NCBI GenBank assembly: GCA_002404995.1
Contig: DHKY01000003.1
Location: 124,001 to 188,000, forward strand
Direction of reading: 5' to 3'
From: Caryophanales bacterium UBA4682
Lineage (GTDB): Bacteria; Bacillota_I; Bacilli_A; RFN20; CAG-288
DNA: 64,000 nt
Every line of letters starts with the position of its first letter. Within the stretch, counting starts at the first letter, position 1. Made by a program: the position numbers and the translations under genes. This document shows, piece after piece, positions 25,863-34,836 of the stretch. Below the pieces are notes generated by a model. It searched no databases and had not been told where the DNA came from. It saw only the letters and a program-made list of their open reading frames with translations.

Positions 25863-26895
25863 ATTTTGCTCTCAGCTGTCCACAGGCAGCATCGATGTCA
25901 CTCCCGAATTCCTTACGGATAGTAGACTTGACTCCATGATCAAGAAGGAAATGGTGGAAGGCGTCTACGTTCTTATCTGGAGAACGTTCGAATCCGTTCT
26001 CCCTGACAGGATTATACGGAATCAAGTTCACGAAGCCGTGGGTAGGATAAATCAGGTCATAGAGCTTCTTGGCATAATCCAAGGAATCATTTACGTTCTT
26101 TATCCTGATATATTCAAAGGTAACCGTTCGGTTCGCCTGCTTTTCAAACTGGATAATAGCAGGAATCAGTTCTTCCAGCGGATAGGCCCGATTAATTGGC
26201 ATCAGCTCATCGCGCAATTCATCAGTCGGAGCATGAAGGGAGATTGCTAAGTTGATCTGCCTGCCTTCTTTTGCAAGCTTTAAGATACCTGGAACAATTC
26301 CGCAGGTAGATATCGTAATATGACGGGCGCCGATATTGATTCCAAAAGGAGAATTGATGGTCTTAACGAAAGACAGGACATTATCGTAATTATCGAATGG
26401 TTCACCGGTTCCCATGACAACCACATGGGTCACATGTTCTTTGCCTTGGGTAATGGACTGGACATACTTGTCATAATAAAGAACCTGTCCTAGCCTTTCG
26501 GCAGATGTCAGATTCCGTTTCTTTTTCAGAAGTCCGGAAGCGCAGAAGGCGCATGCCCTATTGCATCCGACTTCGGAAGAAACACAGACAGAGTATCCAT
26601 AAATGTAATGCCTTAAGACACCTTCGACCTGTTCGCCATCCGAAAGACGGAAGAGGCATTTGACCGTGCCATCCTTGGATTTCTGCCTGACAGAAACCTC
26701 CGGAAGGGAAAAGTCGAAATCTTCTTTCAGTTTTTCCCGGAAGGTTTTAGAAATATCGCTCCTGTCATCAAAAGATGTGGCACCTTTTTTATAAAGCCAG
26801 GAATAGATTTGCTTGCTACGATATGCGGTTTGTCCCCTTGCAAGCCTGATTTTGGTCAAGTCTTCAAGGGAATAAGAATAAATAGAGGTTTTCAT
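25849..26895 (-). CDS. rlmN: 23S rRNA/tRNA (adenine-C2)-methyltransferase RlmN
   Basis: RlmN is a radical-SAM enzyme that methylates A2503 of 23S rRNA and A37 of some tRNAs. The 348-aa protein has the cluster motif GCNMACAFCASG near residue 112, MGTGEPFDNYDN near 157, EYIMIKNVND near 257, and the C-terminal cysteine in AACGQL near 337. The Met of CNMxC and of YIMI are AGG. It lies between rsmB and PP2C genes with overlaps on both sides. Confidence 0.95.
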   Translation of the reverse strand: MKTSIYSYSLEDLTKIRLARGQTAYRSKQIYSWLYKKGATSFDDRSDISKTFREKLKEDFDFSLPEVSVRQKSKDGTVKCLFRLSDGEQVEGVLRHYIYGYSVCVSSEVGCNRACAFCASGLLKKKRNLTSAERLGQVLYYDKYVQSITQGKEHVTHVVVMGTGEPFDNYDNVLSFVKTINSPFGINIGARHITISTCGIVPGILKLAKEGRQINLAISLHAPTDELRDELMPINRAYPLEELIPAIIQFEKQANRTVTFEYIRIKNVNDSLDYAKKLYDLIYPTHGFVNLIPYNPVRENGFERSPDKNVDAFHHFLLDHGVKSTIRKEFGSDIDAACGQLRAKYGKQ

Positions 26896-28142
26896 TTTTT
26901 GCCGATCAAGGCGATATAGCCGCCTTCTCCATGTTCATCGGATGGACACACACTGATTTCCTTTATCAATTCAAAATGATTATTCCTCTCAAGGAAACGA
27001 TGGATGACATCGCTAGTTTCCATTTTTAATAGTCCATGATTGATAAAGAGGATAGAGCCTTTCGATTTGACGAATTCGCTCCTTTCCCTCAGAGAATCAA
27101 TCTGACGTTTCTGACTGTTCTCGATATCTTCGCGAGTCAAAGAAGGAAGCAGCCAGGGTTTCTTTCCAAGAAGTCCAAGGCCAGTGTCCTTTCCAAAATC
27201 AACGACAATATCGAACTGGTCATACGAATAATATGTCTTAAGGTATTTTTCTTCACAATTCAAGATTGTTACATCATTGAACTGCGCTAAATTCAAATTA
27301 TCTTTTGCGGTTTCGACAGCCTTTGATTGATAGTTAGCAATTAATTTTGCCTGGTAGGATTCTTTAAGAGAAAGTGCGAGCGGAAAATACCCGAAGGAAT
27401 CAGTAAGACCATTCATCAGGACTTTAGGAGAAACCTGAGGCAATTCCAAAAGAGAGTAGCCAAGCCTTTCAAGATAAGAGCTAGGATAGATTTTCCTCTG
27501 CTTGAGGGAATCCCGGTGGTAGTTCTTCTCGCTCTTAAAGATTTCATAGGTGCCAGCGCCTTGGGTCTTTACCAAGCTATCTGTTAGGCTCTCGGAATTC
27601 AAGGGAGAGAACTCAAAGGTCGTTTTCTTGCGCAGAGAGCGAATCCTGCTAAGAGTCTTTGCAGAACCATATTCCTCATTAAAGCGGCGGAAAAGGAACT
27701 CCGGCCTTTCTAAGGCAAGAGAGTTGAAATAAAACGGAGACTTTTTTACTTCCTCTGGAATTGCAAACGGCTTTGAAGAAGCTTCAATTAAAGCATCCCT
27801 GTTTTCTTTGCTGTTTCCACTAAAGCGAAGACGGAAAAAGGTATTGCTGTATTCCGAAGCAATTTCTTCTTTCGTCAGTTTAGAATAGCGAAGCTGGCTA
27901 AGGGCAATCCTAGAAAGAAGGAACTCACCGCTCTCATAGGCATATTGCGAAAGAATGTTCGAGCATTCAAAACGAAGAGTGAAATAATGCCGTAAGAAAA
28001 CAATCGTTTCTTTCTTTATTTCCTCTTCTTCATTCGGAGTAAGCGTAACCGTCTTTTTTGCTTCCAGAAGAGCGGTTGGAAGTGCCTTTTTCTTAAATAA
28101 GACTTCGTTTAGCCTTGTATAAACAGGAAAAGAAATATTCAT
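26892..28142 (-). CDS. RsmB-like protein without catalytic cysteines
   Basis: By position (before rlmN) and length (416 aa), this is the 16S rRNA m5C967 methyltransferase RsmB: an N-terminal NusB-like helical domain (residues 1-130) and a C-terminal Rossmann-type domain. The catalytic region has decayed. The family's DAPCSGLG is VDFGKDTGLG, and the second cysteine motif STC is replaced by FINHGLL near residue 370. The SAM-binding DxCAAPGGK loop reads MNGLTDSFGYF. Flanking landmarks survive: GLGLLGKKP, a following Gln, and HGEGGYIALIGK at the end. It therefore probably cannot methylate by the usual mechanism. It may still bind rRNA. The frame is intact, so it is kept under selection. Confidence 0.82.
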   Translation of the reverse strand: MNISFPVYTRLNEVLFKKKALPTALLEAKKTVTLTPNEEEEIKKETIVFLRHYFTLRFECSNILSQYAYESGEFLLSRIALSQLRYSKLTKEEIASEYSNTFFRLRFSGNSKENRDALIEASSKPFAIPEEVKKSPFYFNSLALERPEFLFRRFNEEYGSAKTLSRIRSLRKKTTFEFSPLNSESLTDSLVKTQGAGTYEIFKSEKNYHRDSLKQRKIYPSSYLERLGYSLLELPQVSPKVLMNGLTDSFGYFPLALSLKESYQAKLIANYQSKAVETAKDNLNLAQFNDVTILNCEEKYLKTYYSYDQFDIVVDFGKDTGLGLLGKKPWLLPSLTREDIENSQKRQIDSLRERSEFVKSKGSILFINHGLLKMETSDVIHRFLERNNHFELIKEISVCPSDEHGEGGYIALIGKK

Positions 28143-28178
28143 AAGATTATTATAAACAAAATGAATGCCTAAGAGGTA

Positions 28179-28628
28179 TTAATTCTTCCTTTCGATTTCG
28201 TCAATCAGCTTGGCAAAATGACCATTGAGATCCCTTGCCTTTTCATTCAATTCCTTGAGTTCATTTATTTTGGATTCATAAATAGCAACTTCTTCACGTC
28301 CAAGAGCAGAGTCATTGACTAAAAAATAAGAGCCGACGAGATATTGGCGTTTTCTAAGAAGCAAGGAAAGTTCATTCCTGTCCTTGACGGAAATGCCTTT
28401 ATCCGAAAAGAAATCAATTAGTTCTTTTGCAGAAGAGCCCTGGTGTTCATTCAGAAAGGATTCCGCCTTTGCTTCGGCACCATCAATCAGGCTCTCCTTC
28501 GTCTGGAAAGGAAGGCGCTTTTTCTCTTCTTCCCTAAATGAGACAAGACGGAAAGAGGTCTTCAAAAGATACTGGCTGATTTGAACAAATCGACCAGTCA
28601 AATAGGTAATGCTCTCCAGATATGTCAT
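28179..28628 (-). CDS. Small helical protein, unknown function
   Basis: The 149-aa protein is mostly charged and helical, with a likely coiled coil over residues 115-147. I recognise no family. The ATG follows AAGGAGAATTAGAAA. It lies between rpmF and the RsmB-like gene, 36 bases ahead of the latter, and may be the first gene of that operon. The preceding hairpin ends rpmF. Confidence 0.65.
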   Translation of the reverse strand: MTYLESITYLTGRFVQISQYLLKTSFRLVSFREEEKKRLPFQTKESLIDGAEAKAESFLNEHQGSSAKELIDFFSDKGISVKDRNELSLLLRKRQYLVGSYFLVNDSALGREEVAIYESKINELKELNEKARDLNGHFAKLIDEIERKN

Positions 28629-28648
28629 TTTCTAATTCTCCTTGGTTT

Positions 28649-28675
28649 AAAAAAGCCCATCCAATGGTGGGCTTT
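28649..28675 (-). terminator. Terminator after rpmF
   Basis: On the minus strand AAAGCCCACC and GGATGGGCTTT pair around a short loop and end in TTTTTT. Read-through into the next operon is possible. Confidence 0.82.
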
Positions 28676-28697
28676 CCGTTTCAGTCTTTGGCGAAAA

Positions 28698-28889
28698 CTA
28701 CTCTGCTTCGCTAACCTTAACGTCCTTGACCTTCTTGCCGTTATAGAAACCGCAATTCGGGCAGACGTGATGCGGACGGATTTCCGCTCCGCAATTCGGG
28801 CAGGTGACAGTATTTACAGCGCTAAGCTTAGTATGTTGACGGACCTGACCTTGCTTTGCATGACCTCTTCTTCTAGTTGGGACTGCCAT
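28698..28889 (-). CDS. rpmF: Ribosomal protein bL32
   Basis: The 63-aa protein has the family start MAVPTRRRGHAKQG and a zinc ribbon CPNCG...CPNCG (residues 30-46). Its arginines use CGN/AGA codons. GGAGGAG lies before the ATG, and a strong promoter precedes it. The 15-residue tail after NGKKV is Lys/Val/Glu-rich. Confidence 0.96.
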   Translation of the reverse strand: MAVPTRRRGHAKQGQVRQHTKLSAVNTVTCPNCGAEIRPHHVCPNCGFYNGKKVKDVKVSEAE

Positions 28890-28932
28890 AGTTATTCTCC
28901 TCCATTAAAAACTGCTAACAAATGCATTGGTT

Positions 28933-28961
28933 ATTATAAACATCTTGGCTCTTAAAGTAAA
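28933..28961 (-). promoter_or_regulatory. Promoter of rpmF
   Basis: On the minus strand TTTACT (28956-28961), a 17-bp spacer and TATAAT (28933-28938), 43 bases before the ATG. Confidence 0.75.
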
Positions 28962-29161
28962 CAGATAAACAAAAAAAGAAAGAAAATCCATTTGCATTCT
29001 TTTTCCATGCTTTCCATTTCAAAAGAAGAGCGACTATATTCTAGTGCAGAAAAGCGAATAGTGTGAAAAGAACGCCTGTGTTACAAACTAAAAAAGCCAG
29101 AAACACCACAGATTTAAGATACTTTTTTGAAATTCTGTTACATAAAAAAGTGTTTCTTTTA

Positions 29162-29170
29162 TGGTATAAT
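29162..29170 (+). promoter_or_regulatory. Extended -10 promoter of the LacI-family gene
   Basis: TGGTATAAT is followed after 22 bases by the ATG at 29193; the -35 region is poor, as expected for an extended -10 promoter. Confidence 0.6.
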
Positions 29171-29192
29171 ATTCAAACACGGAGAGAAGAAA

Positions 29193-30212
29193 ATGGTCCG
29201 AATTAAAGACATTGCCGAACATTGTCACAGGTCAACGGCTACCGTATCCAAAGCACTTCACGATTCTCCAGAGCTGTCTCCTCAGACAATCGAGAAAATC
29301 AAGCGTTGTGCAAAGAAAATGGGATACGTTCCAAATGCCTATGCACAGGCCTTAAAGCTAAAACGTTCTTATTCTATTGGCATCGTTTTCTATGATGCTA
29401 CGACAAAAGGCGGTCTTCGGCACGAGTTCTTTTCCGGAATCCTGGAATCATTGAAGTTTAAGGCAGAAGAAAATGGTTATACGATTACTTTTCTTTCCCG
29501 TAACAAGCCGAATTCTCCCCACCCAAGGACATACTATGAAGCTGCACAGTTTCGCAACAGGGATGGAGTTGTCGTCGTCAGTGAAAATTTCGATGATCCG
29601 GAAATCATCGAATTAGTGCATTCCAATATTCCGGTAATCACGATCGACTATGTATTCCCTGGCACAACCGCAATCAGGTCAGATAACTTAAACGGAACTG
29701 GAAAGCTTGTCGACTATGCGGCCTCTTTAGGTCATAAGAAAATCGCCTATATCCATGGCGAAAGGACCGATGTAACCAAAAAACGTCTGCAGTCCTATAC
29801 TGAAGCAAGGGAGAGAAACCACCTTCCGATTCTTCCAGGAAGGATAAAAGAAGCCTCTTACCATGATCCAAAATCGTCAGGTCGGGAAACAAAACGATTA
29901 TTGGCATTAGGCGAAAAGCCGACCTGTATCCTTTATCCGGATGATGTATCGATCCTTGGCGGATTGACCGCATTAAAAGAAGCAAACCTTGAAATTCCGG
30001 ATGATGTATCCGTCATAGGATACGATGGTGCTGAAATTTCCCGCATCAACCGTCCTATGGTAACGACCTGGGTCCAAGACTCAGAAGAGTTAGGAAGCAA
30101 AGCAGCCGAAGAGCTGATTGACGAAATCGAGCACCCAGACACCTATTCTCCGAAAATCGTCAAAATCAGCGGAAAACTCCAACCAGGGGCTACGATAAAA
30201 GCAATCGACTAA
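29193..30212 (+). CDS. LacI-family transcriptional regulator of the beta-glucoside locus
   Basis: The 339-aa repressor starts MVRIKDIAEHC with a LacI helix-turn-helix (residues 2-22: STATVSKAL) and a hinge near 45-60 (KKMGYVPNAYAQAL). A periplasmic-binding-like sensor domain follows. I used the ATG at 29193, which has GGAGAGAAGAA before it; earlier in-frame starts would add residues upstream of the DNA-binding domain and lie before the -10 box. Codon choice supports AGG as Met at HCHMSTATVS. It converges on the GH1 gene. The likely targets are the palindromes between 37264 and 37500. The inducer is probably a beta-glucoside. Confidence 0.9.
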   Translation: MVRIKDIAEHCHRSTATVSKALHDSPELSPQTIEKIKRCAKKMGYVPNAYAQALKLKRSYSIGIVFYDATTKGGLRHEFFSGILESLKFKAEENGYTITFLSRNKPNSPHPRTYYEAAQFRNRDGVVVVSENFDDPEIIELVHSNIPVITIDYVFPGTTAIRSDNLNGTGKLVDYAASLGHKKIAYIHGERTDVTKKRLQSYTEARERNHLPILPGRIKEASYHDPKSSGRETKRLLALGEKPTCILYPDDVSILGGLTALKEANLEIPDDVSVIGYDGAEISRINRPMVTTWVQDSEELGSKAAEELIDEIEHPDTYSPKIVKISGKLQPGATIKAID

Positions 30213-30240
30213 AAAAGAGGCAGGCGACCTGCCTCTTTTT
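30211..30240. terminator. Bidirectional terminator between LacI gene and GH1 gene
   Basis: AAAAAGAGGCAGG and CCTGCCTCTTTTT form a perfect 13-bp hairpin usable from both sides. Confidence 0.95.
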
Positions 30241-30241
30241 C

Positions 30242-31591
30242 TTATCGTTTTTGCGTATCTTCGATAATTTTCTTATAGGCGTAGAAAGAATCTTTCTTCG
30301 TTCTTGTAAGTCCTCTTTCGTAGTCAATATAGACAAGACCGAAACGCTTTCGGTATCCTTCAGCCCATTCGAAGTTATCTAAGAGAGACCAGTAGTAATA
30401 GGAAACAATCGGAATGCCATCTTGAATCGCTTTATCCACGCTGGAAAGATACTCTTTCAGATACGAGATTCTTTTCTCGTCATGGACAAATCCATTCTCG
30501 AAGGAATCCTTGTAACACCCTCCGTTTTCTGTGATCCGGATTGGAAGATGATAACGGTCATACCTAAATAAGGGGCCATAATAGAGGGAATCCGGACGTT
30601 TTTTCAACCAAGCAAGATCCGATTCTTCTGCCTTGCTTTCTTTTTTCACTTCAATCAGGTTTCCATCCTGATTCAAATCATAGTAGCGCCCCGTATAGAT
30701 ATTACAATCGCAGGTCTTGGGCTTTGCCTTAGAAATTCTTTCCCTATCCCCCGGATGGACAAACGAGGAATCCTGAAGGGATTCTAGGTACCCATCTGGA
30801 TATTTACCTAAGTAGAGAGGATCCCTATAAATCGAGACAGTGTAGAAGTCTTCTGCTCTCTTTGGGTAATCAAAGAGCATTTCTTTAATTTTATTAGAAA
30901 GTGCAACAGATTCTCTTATCGGGATTGGAGCATTAAAAGTGTTTACAAAGGAAACATCTGCGCGTGGATTCTTTGCTTTGATTTTCTCAGATGCGATGGC
31001 GTGGCAAAGAAGGACATGATGTGCCATTTGACATAGTTCCTGATAGCTTCTCAATACGTTTGGAGCATGTCCTCCCTTGTGGAAACCAAGGAACAGGAAA
31101 CATTGCGGTTCATTGAAGGAAATGAAGTCTGTCCTTTCAGGAGCAAAGTACTCGCTGACAACATCCCTGTATCTAGCAAAGTCATCGAGACAAGAACGGG
31201 GTAGAAAACCTCCTTTTTCGAAAAACCACCTAGGCCTATCCCAGTGATAAATCGTCCTGACCGGATTCATTCCTCGTTTCTCGATTTCTTCGATCAAGGA
31301 CTGATAGAAGCGGATGCCTTTCAAATTGATAGTTCCATCGGCTTTTAAGACTCTTGCCCAAGACAAGGAAAAGCGAAAATCCTGAATTCCGAGTTCGTTT
31401 GCAAGATCAAGGTCTTCCTTATAGCGATGATAGAAATCAAGAGCGACATCCCCATTAGTACCATCTAGGATATTCCCTTTTTCATGGGTATAGACATCCC
31501 AGACAGATTGCTCTTTTTCATTCTCCCTATAAGCACCTTCGACCTGATAGGAGGAGATACCCGTCCCGAAGCGAAAATCTTTCGGAAGCAT
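30242..31591 (-). CDS. GH1 beta-glucosidase
   Basis: Starting at the ATG at 31591 (MLPKDFMFGTGISSYQVEGA), the protein has 449 aa, the normal GH1 length. An AAAGGA site precedes this ATG, and longer frames use upstream codons inside the permease gene. Catalytic residues are in FNEP (acid/base, near residue 165) and TENGG (nucleophile, near 360). NFEWAEGY near 408 holds the Glu-Trp pair that binds a non-phosphorylated glucose, so this is a beta-glucosidase and not a 6-phospho type. It has no signal peptide and should hydrolyse imported cello-oligosaccharides. It is last in the operon, 4 bases after the permease. Confidence 0.93.
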   Translation of the reverse strand: MLPKDFRFGTGISSYQVEGAYRENEKEQSVWDVYTHEKGNILDGTNGDVALDFYHRYKEDLDLANELGIQDFRFSLSWARVLKADGTINLKGIRFYQSLIEEIEKRGMNPVRTIYHWDRPRWFFEKGGFLPRSCLDDFARYRDVVSEYFAPERTDFISFNEPQCFLFLGFHKGGHAPNVLRSYQELCQMAHHVLLCHAIASEKIKAKNPRADVSFVNTFNAPIPIRESVALSNKIKEMLFDYPKRAEDFYTVSIYRDPLYLGKYPDGYLESLQDSSFVHPGDRERISKAKPKTCDCNIYTGRYYDLNQDGNLIEVKKESKAEESDLAWLKKRPDSLYYGPLFRYDRYHLPIRITENGGCYKDSFENGFVHDEKRISYLKEYLSSVDKAIQDGIPIVSYYYWSLLDNFEWAEGYRKRFGLVYIDYERGLTRTKKDSFYAYKKIIEDTQKR

Positions 31592-31595
31592 CGGT

Positions 31596-32501
31596 TTATC
31601 CTTTGACAGAACCAGCGGTAAGATTCTTGATGATTCCGCGGGAGAAGATAAGATAGACAATCAGCATCGGGAAAACGGCGATGGCCATCAAAAGATAGAT
31701 TTGTCCCAAATCAAAGGTAGAAGGATCGGAGTTCTTCAAATTTGCAATAACAAGCGGAATGGTACGGACGCCCTTGTCCTTCAGAAGCATTGCAGGCCTG
31801 AAATAGTTGTTCCAGGAAGCAACAAAGGAGAAGATGAACTGAACTGATAAGGCTGGTTTAAGAATCGGAAGGACAATCTGATGGAAAGTACGGATTTCAC
31901 TTGATCCATCGACACGGCTCGCTTCCACAATCTCATAGGGAAGAACCGATTCAAGATATTGTTTCCTGTAGAAGTAAACGCTAGGAGTACAGATACAGGG
32001 CACGATGATCAACCAAATTTGATTATACAAGCCCATCTTCCTGCAGATCCTAACAAGACCCATAGCAGAAACCTGAGTCGGAATCCTCATGATAGCAAGA
32101 ATGAAAGCAGCAATAAACTTCTTTCCTTTGAATTCATAGACCTGAATGGCATAAGCGGTCAAAGCAGAGAAATAGACTGTCAGAATTGCAGAAACAAAGG
32201 AAACCCAAATGGAGTTAATCAAAGCCGTACGGGTCGGAATGTGAGAGTTCCCCCTAAGTCCGGACCAGTTCGCGCCAAGGGAAGTGCCAAACCACAGAGA
32301 GAAGTTCTTCTGAATCTGGGCGCTCGCACGAGTTGAATTAACAAGCAAAATCCAGAAAGGGAAAATGCAAAGAATTGTCAGAACCGTAAGGAACAGATAG
32401 ACAAGGATACGTTCCGTATACAGAGCTGGCTTCTCGCTTTTCAGCTTTTTATTCTCCCGATTAAGTTCCGGAGAAGGCTTTTTCCTAGTGATAGAACTCA
32501 T
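31596..32501 (-). CDS. Sugar ABC transporter permease (MalG/AraQ type)
   Basis: The 301-aa protein has six membrane segments after a 35-residue basic N-terminus. The EAA loop (EASRVDGSSEIRTFHQIVLPILKP, quoted in part as VEASRVDGSSE) near residue 195 is the ATPase-docking site of binding-protein-dependent importers. It overlaps the partner permease by 4 bases. It belongs to the cellobiose-type operon with GH94, the ATPase and GH1. Confidence 0.92.
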   Translation of the reverse strand: MSSITRKKPSPELNRENKKLKSEKPALYTERILVYLFLTVLTILCIFPFWILLVNSTRASAQIQKNFSLWFGTSLGANWSGLRGNSHIPTRTALINSIWVSFVSAILTVYFSALTAYAIQVYEFKGKKFIAAFILAIMRIPTQVSAMGLVRICRKMGLYNQIWLIIVPCICTPSVYFYRKQYLESVLPYEIVEASRVDGSSEIRTFHQIVLPILKPALSVQFIFSFVASWNNYFRPAMLLKDKGVRTIPLVIANLKNSDPSTFDLGQIYLLMAIAVFPMLIVYLIFSRGIIKNLTAGSVKG

Positions 32502-33541
32502 TTTTCATTTTCTCCTTTCCTTGCTTCCTTATTTGCACGGGCGACAAAACGCCTGCGTTTCCGATAAGATTTCTTTTCTTCTTTTGCTTGGTTGTTGTGA
32601 GGAACCATGGTCTTGAAGACAAACAAGGAGAGAATACCAGTAAGAACAAATAGGACGATAGAAACCGCACCGGCTTCTCCATAATTGTGCTTCATCTGGA
32701 CAAGGTTGAACAGATACCTCCTGATCGTCCTTGATTTCCTTCCAGCACCACCAGTGCCCGAGGTGAAAATCTGAGCTGCATCAAAGAGCTGAATGCCGCC
32801 AATCCTAGAAGTAATGAGGAAGTAAACGAAAATCGGCCTAAGAAGCGGAAGAGTAATCTTCCAGAAAATCTTTCCTGAGCTCGCACCATCTAGTCGTGCG
32901 GATTCAAAGACGGATTCATCAATACCCATGATGCCGGACATCAGAAGAATTGAAGTATTACCGAACCACCTAAGGAAGTTGATAAGAGCAATGATGGTTC
33001 TCTGCCACCAAGGACTCTCCCTGAACCTGACCGGTGTTTCAACAATATGAAGCGCTTGGAGAATCTGGTTAACCGGTCCGCCCTGTGAGAAGAACTGAAG
33101 GAACCTATAACCAAAAGCAGATGCCATAACAAGGTTCGGCCTGTAAGTGATAGTCTGGAAAAAACGGACACCTTTCAATTTCAGACGTTCACTTGTAAAC
33201 CAGATAGCAAGGAGAAGAGAGCAGATAACCTGAGGGATAAAGCCAATAATCCAGATAATCCTGGTATTTCCCCTGTATTTCCAGAAATTGGAGCCTGGCC
33301 CTAAAACAGTGAGAAAATTGGAAAACCCATTGAAGGTCGGGCCGACCGAATTCAATCCGTCCTTATAGTATTCACAGAAACCATAAACGAAAGTTGTAAT
33401 CAGAGGAATAAACTGGAAGACGAGAAACACCAATGCAAAAGGAATAAGGAAGAGATAACCATAGCGGGCATAGGAAATCCTTTTGTGCTTTTTGTAGTTC
33501 ATCCGGTGAAGTTCTTTGCTTGTAGTGCTAATATCAGCCAT
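32498..33541 (-). CDS. Sugar ABC transporter permease (MalF/UgpA type)
   Basis: The 347-aa protein carries six to seven helices between residues 25 and 305 and an EAA loop at about residue 212 (FESARLDGASSGKIFWKI). A basic tail of 35 residues follows the last helix. It pairs with the MalG-type permease encoded next. It follows the ATPase gene by 9 bases. Confidence 0.92.
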   Translation of the reverse strand: MADISTTSKELHRMNYKKHKRISYARYGYLFLIPFALVFLVFQFIPLITTFVYGFCEYYKDGLNSVGPTFNGFSNFLTVLGPGSNFWKYRGNTRIIWIIGFIPQVICSLLLAIWFTSERLKLKGVRFFQTITYRPNLVMASAFGYRFLQFFSQGGPVNQILQALHIVETPVRFRESPWWQRTIIALINFLRWFGNTSILLMSGIMGIDESVFESARLDGASSGKIFWKITLPLLRPIFVYFLITSRIGGIQLFDAAQIFTSGTGGAGRKSRTIRRYLFNLVQMKHNYGEAGAVSIVLFVLTGILSLFVFKTMVPHNNQAKEEKKSYRKRRRFVARANKEARKGENEK

Positions 33542-33550
33542 AAGAGCCTC

Positions 33551-34816
33551 CTAGAAGAAAGCTTTCTCGCTCTCTGGGTCGAAAAGATGACAATGGGCAA
33601 GATTCCTGCAGAATTTGACTTCATCGCCACGTCCGAGATGGCGATCGGATGGGAATTTTGCAATAGTATCCTGATAAGCAAAATCCGTATGAACATAGTA
33701 TTCATTGCCAAGAAGCTCAGCCAAAATCACCTTTGCAGAGAAAATAGCATCTGGGAACTGAGCCAAATGGTAGTCATCTGCCTCATAGATATCTTCAGGA
33801 CGGATGCCGAAGAGAACCTTCTCCGGAATTTCCTTTCCGTAGACAAGTTCTTCTGGTAATTTAATCTTGGCGCCAGTGATGAAGGTAATTGTTCCATCTT
33901 TGTACATGGCAGGGAAGAAGTTCCTAGCAGGAGAGCCGATAAATCCAGCAACAAATTTATTTACAGGATGGTTAAAGATTTCAATCGGGGTTCCAATTTG
34001 CTGTACGTATCCATCCTTCCTGATCACGATTCGGCTAGCCATTGTCCTAGCTTCTGTCTGATCGTGGGTGACATAAATCGTGGTTGCTTTGAGTCGGTCA
34101 TGAAGCTTGACGATTTCGCTTCGCCTTTGAACACGGAGTTTTGCATCAAGGTTGGAAAGCGGCTCGTCCCTCAATAATACCTTCGCATGTTTGACAATCG
34201 CACGTCCTAAAGCAACACGCTGGCGCTGACCGCCGGAGAGTGCCTTCGGCTTACGGTCAAGAAGCGGAGTGATTTGAAGAATCTTGGCTGCTTCCCTGAC
34301 GCGACGATCGATTTCATCTTTTGGAAGGCGCCTGATATGAAGAGGGAAGGCAATATTGTCATAGACCGACCTATGCGGATAAAGAGCATAGCTCTGGAAA
34401 ACCATAGCGATGTTACGGTCTTTGGAAGCTACATCGTTCCTATAGTCATGATCAATATAAAGCGTACCGGAAGTAATATTCTCTAAGCCAGCAATCCTGC
34501 GGAGCGTAGTGCTCTTTCCGCATCCGGAAGGACCGACAAAGACAATAAATTCATTCTGTTTGATATCAATCGTGAAATCATGGACAGCATGGAAGCCGTT
34601 ATCATAGACCTTGTTGATATTGTGAAGGGAAACATAATAGTCTTTCGGATCGGGATCTTTATCTTCTTTGTCCCGTTCCTGGGCGGCAGCTATTTTCTGT
34701 TTTGCCTCTTCTTTTCTCTTTTTCTCTTCTTCCTTGCTTTCCTTCCATCGGACAAAGAAGTTCTTTCTGTGTTCCTTCTTTTCCTTCACGTCCTGAACCT
34801 TTTTCTCTTCTTCCAT
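33551..34816 (-). CDS. Carbohydrate ABC transporter ATPase (MsmX/UgpC type)
   Basis: The ATPase of 421 aa has an unusual 50-residue Lys/Glu-rich N-terminal extension before the domain starts. Walker A is GPSGCGKST near residue 96, the signature LSGGQRQR near 192, Walker B VLLMDEP near 214, and a TOBE-type C-terminal domain follows. Six sites where this family has Met are AGG: TLRMIAGLE, PHMSVYDN, LLMDEP (34169-34171), RVQMRSE, TEAMTMA and SPAMNFF. The arginines in TLRM, LRVQ and MRSE are CGN codons. In Bacilli one such ATPase can serve several sugar importers. Being inside this operon, it is at least the partner of the two permeases here. Confidence 0.96.
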   Translation of the reverse strand: MEEEKKVQDVKEKKEHRKNFFVRWKESKEEEKKRKEEAKQKIAAAQERDKEDKDPDPKDYYVSLHNINKVYDNGFHAVHDFTIDIKQNEFIVFVGPSGCGKSTTLRRIAGLENITSGTLYIDHDYRNDVASKDRNIAMVFQSYALYPHRSVYDNIAFPLHIRRLPKDEIDRRVREAAKILQITPLLDRKPKALSGGQRQRVALGRAIVKHAKVLLRDEPLSNLDAKLRVQRRSEIVKLHDRLKATTIYVTHDQTEARTMASRIVIRKDGYVQQIGTPIEIFNHPVNKFVAGFIGSPARNFFPAMYKDGTITFITGAKIKLPEELVYGKEIPEKVLFGIRPEDIYEADDYHLAQFPDAIFSAKVILAELLGNEYYVHTDFAYQDTIAKFPSDRHLGRGDEVKFCRNLAHCHLFDPESEKAFF

Positions 34817-34836
34817 CTTGCATTCCTCCTTTTTGC

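Larger units (their letters stand above)
28890..29192. other. Intergenic region between divergent rpmF and the LacI-family gene
   Basis: This 303-base AT-rich stretch holds the two divergent promoters. I see no RNA gene or further open frame in it. Confidence 0.6.

Noticed and set aside
29127..29192. ATG at 29127 as start of the LacI-family gene
   Set aside because: It lies upstream of the -10 box and would add residues before the DNA-binding domain; the ATG at 29193 has a ribosome-binding site.
31592..31660. Longer GH1 frame beginning inside the permease gene
   Set aside because: The extra residues are the permease C-terminus in another frame; the ATG at 31591 has AAAGGA before it and the standard GH1 start.
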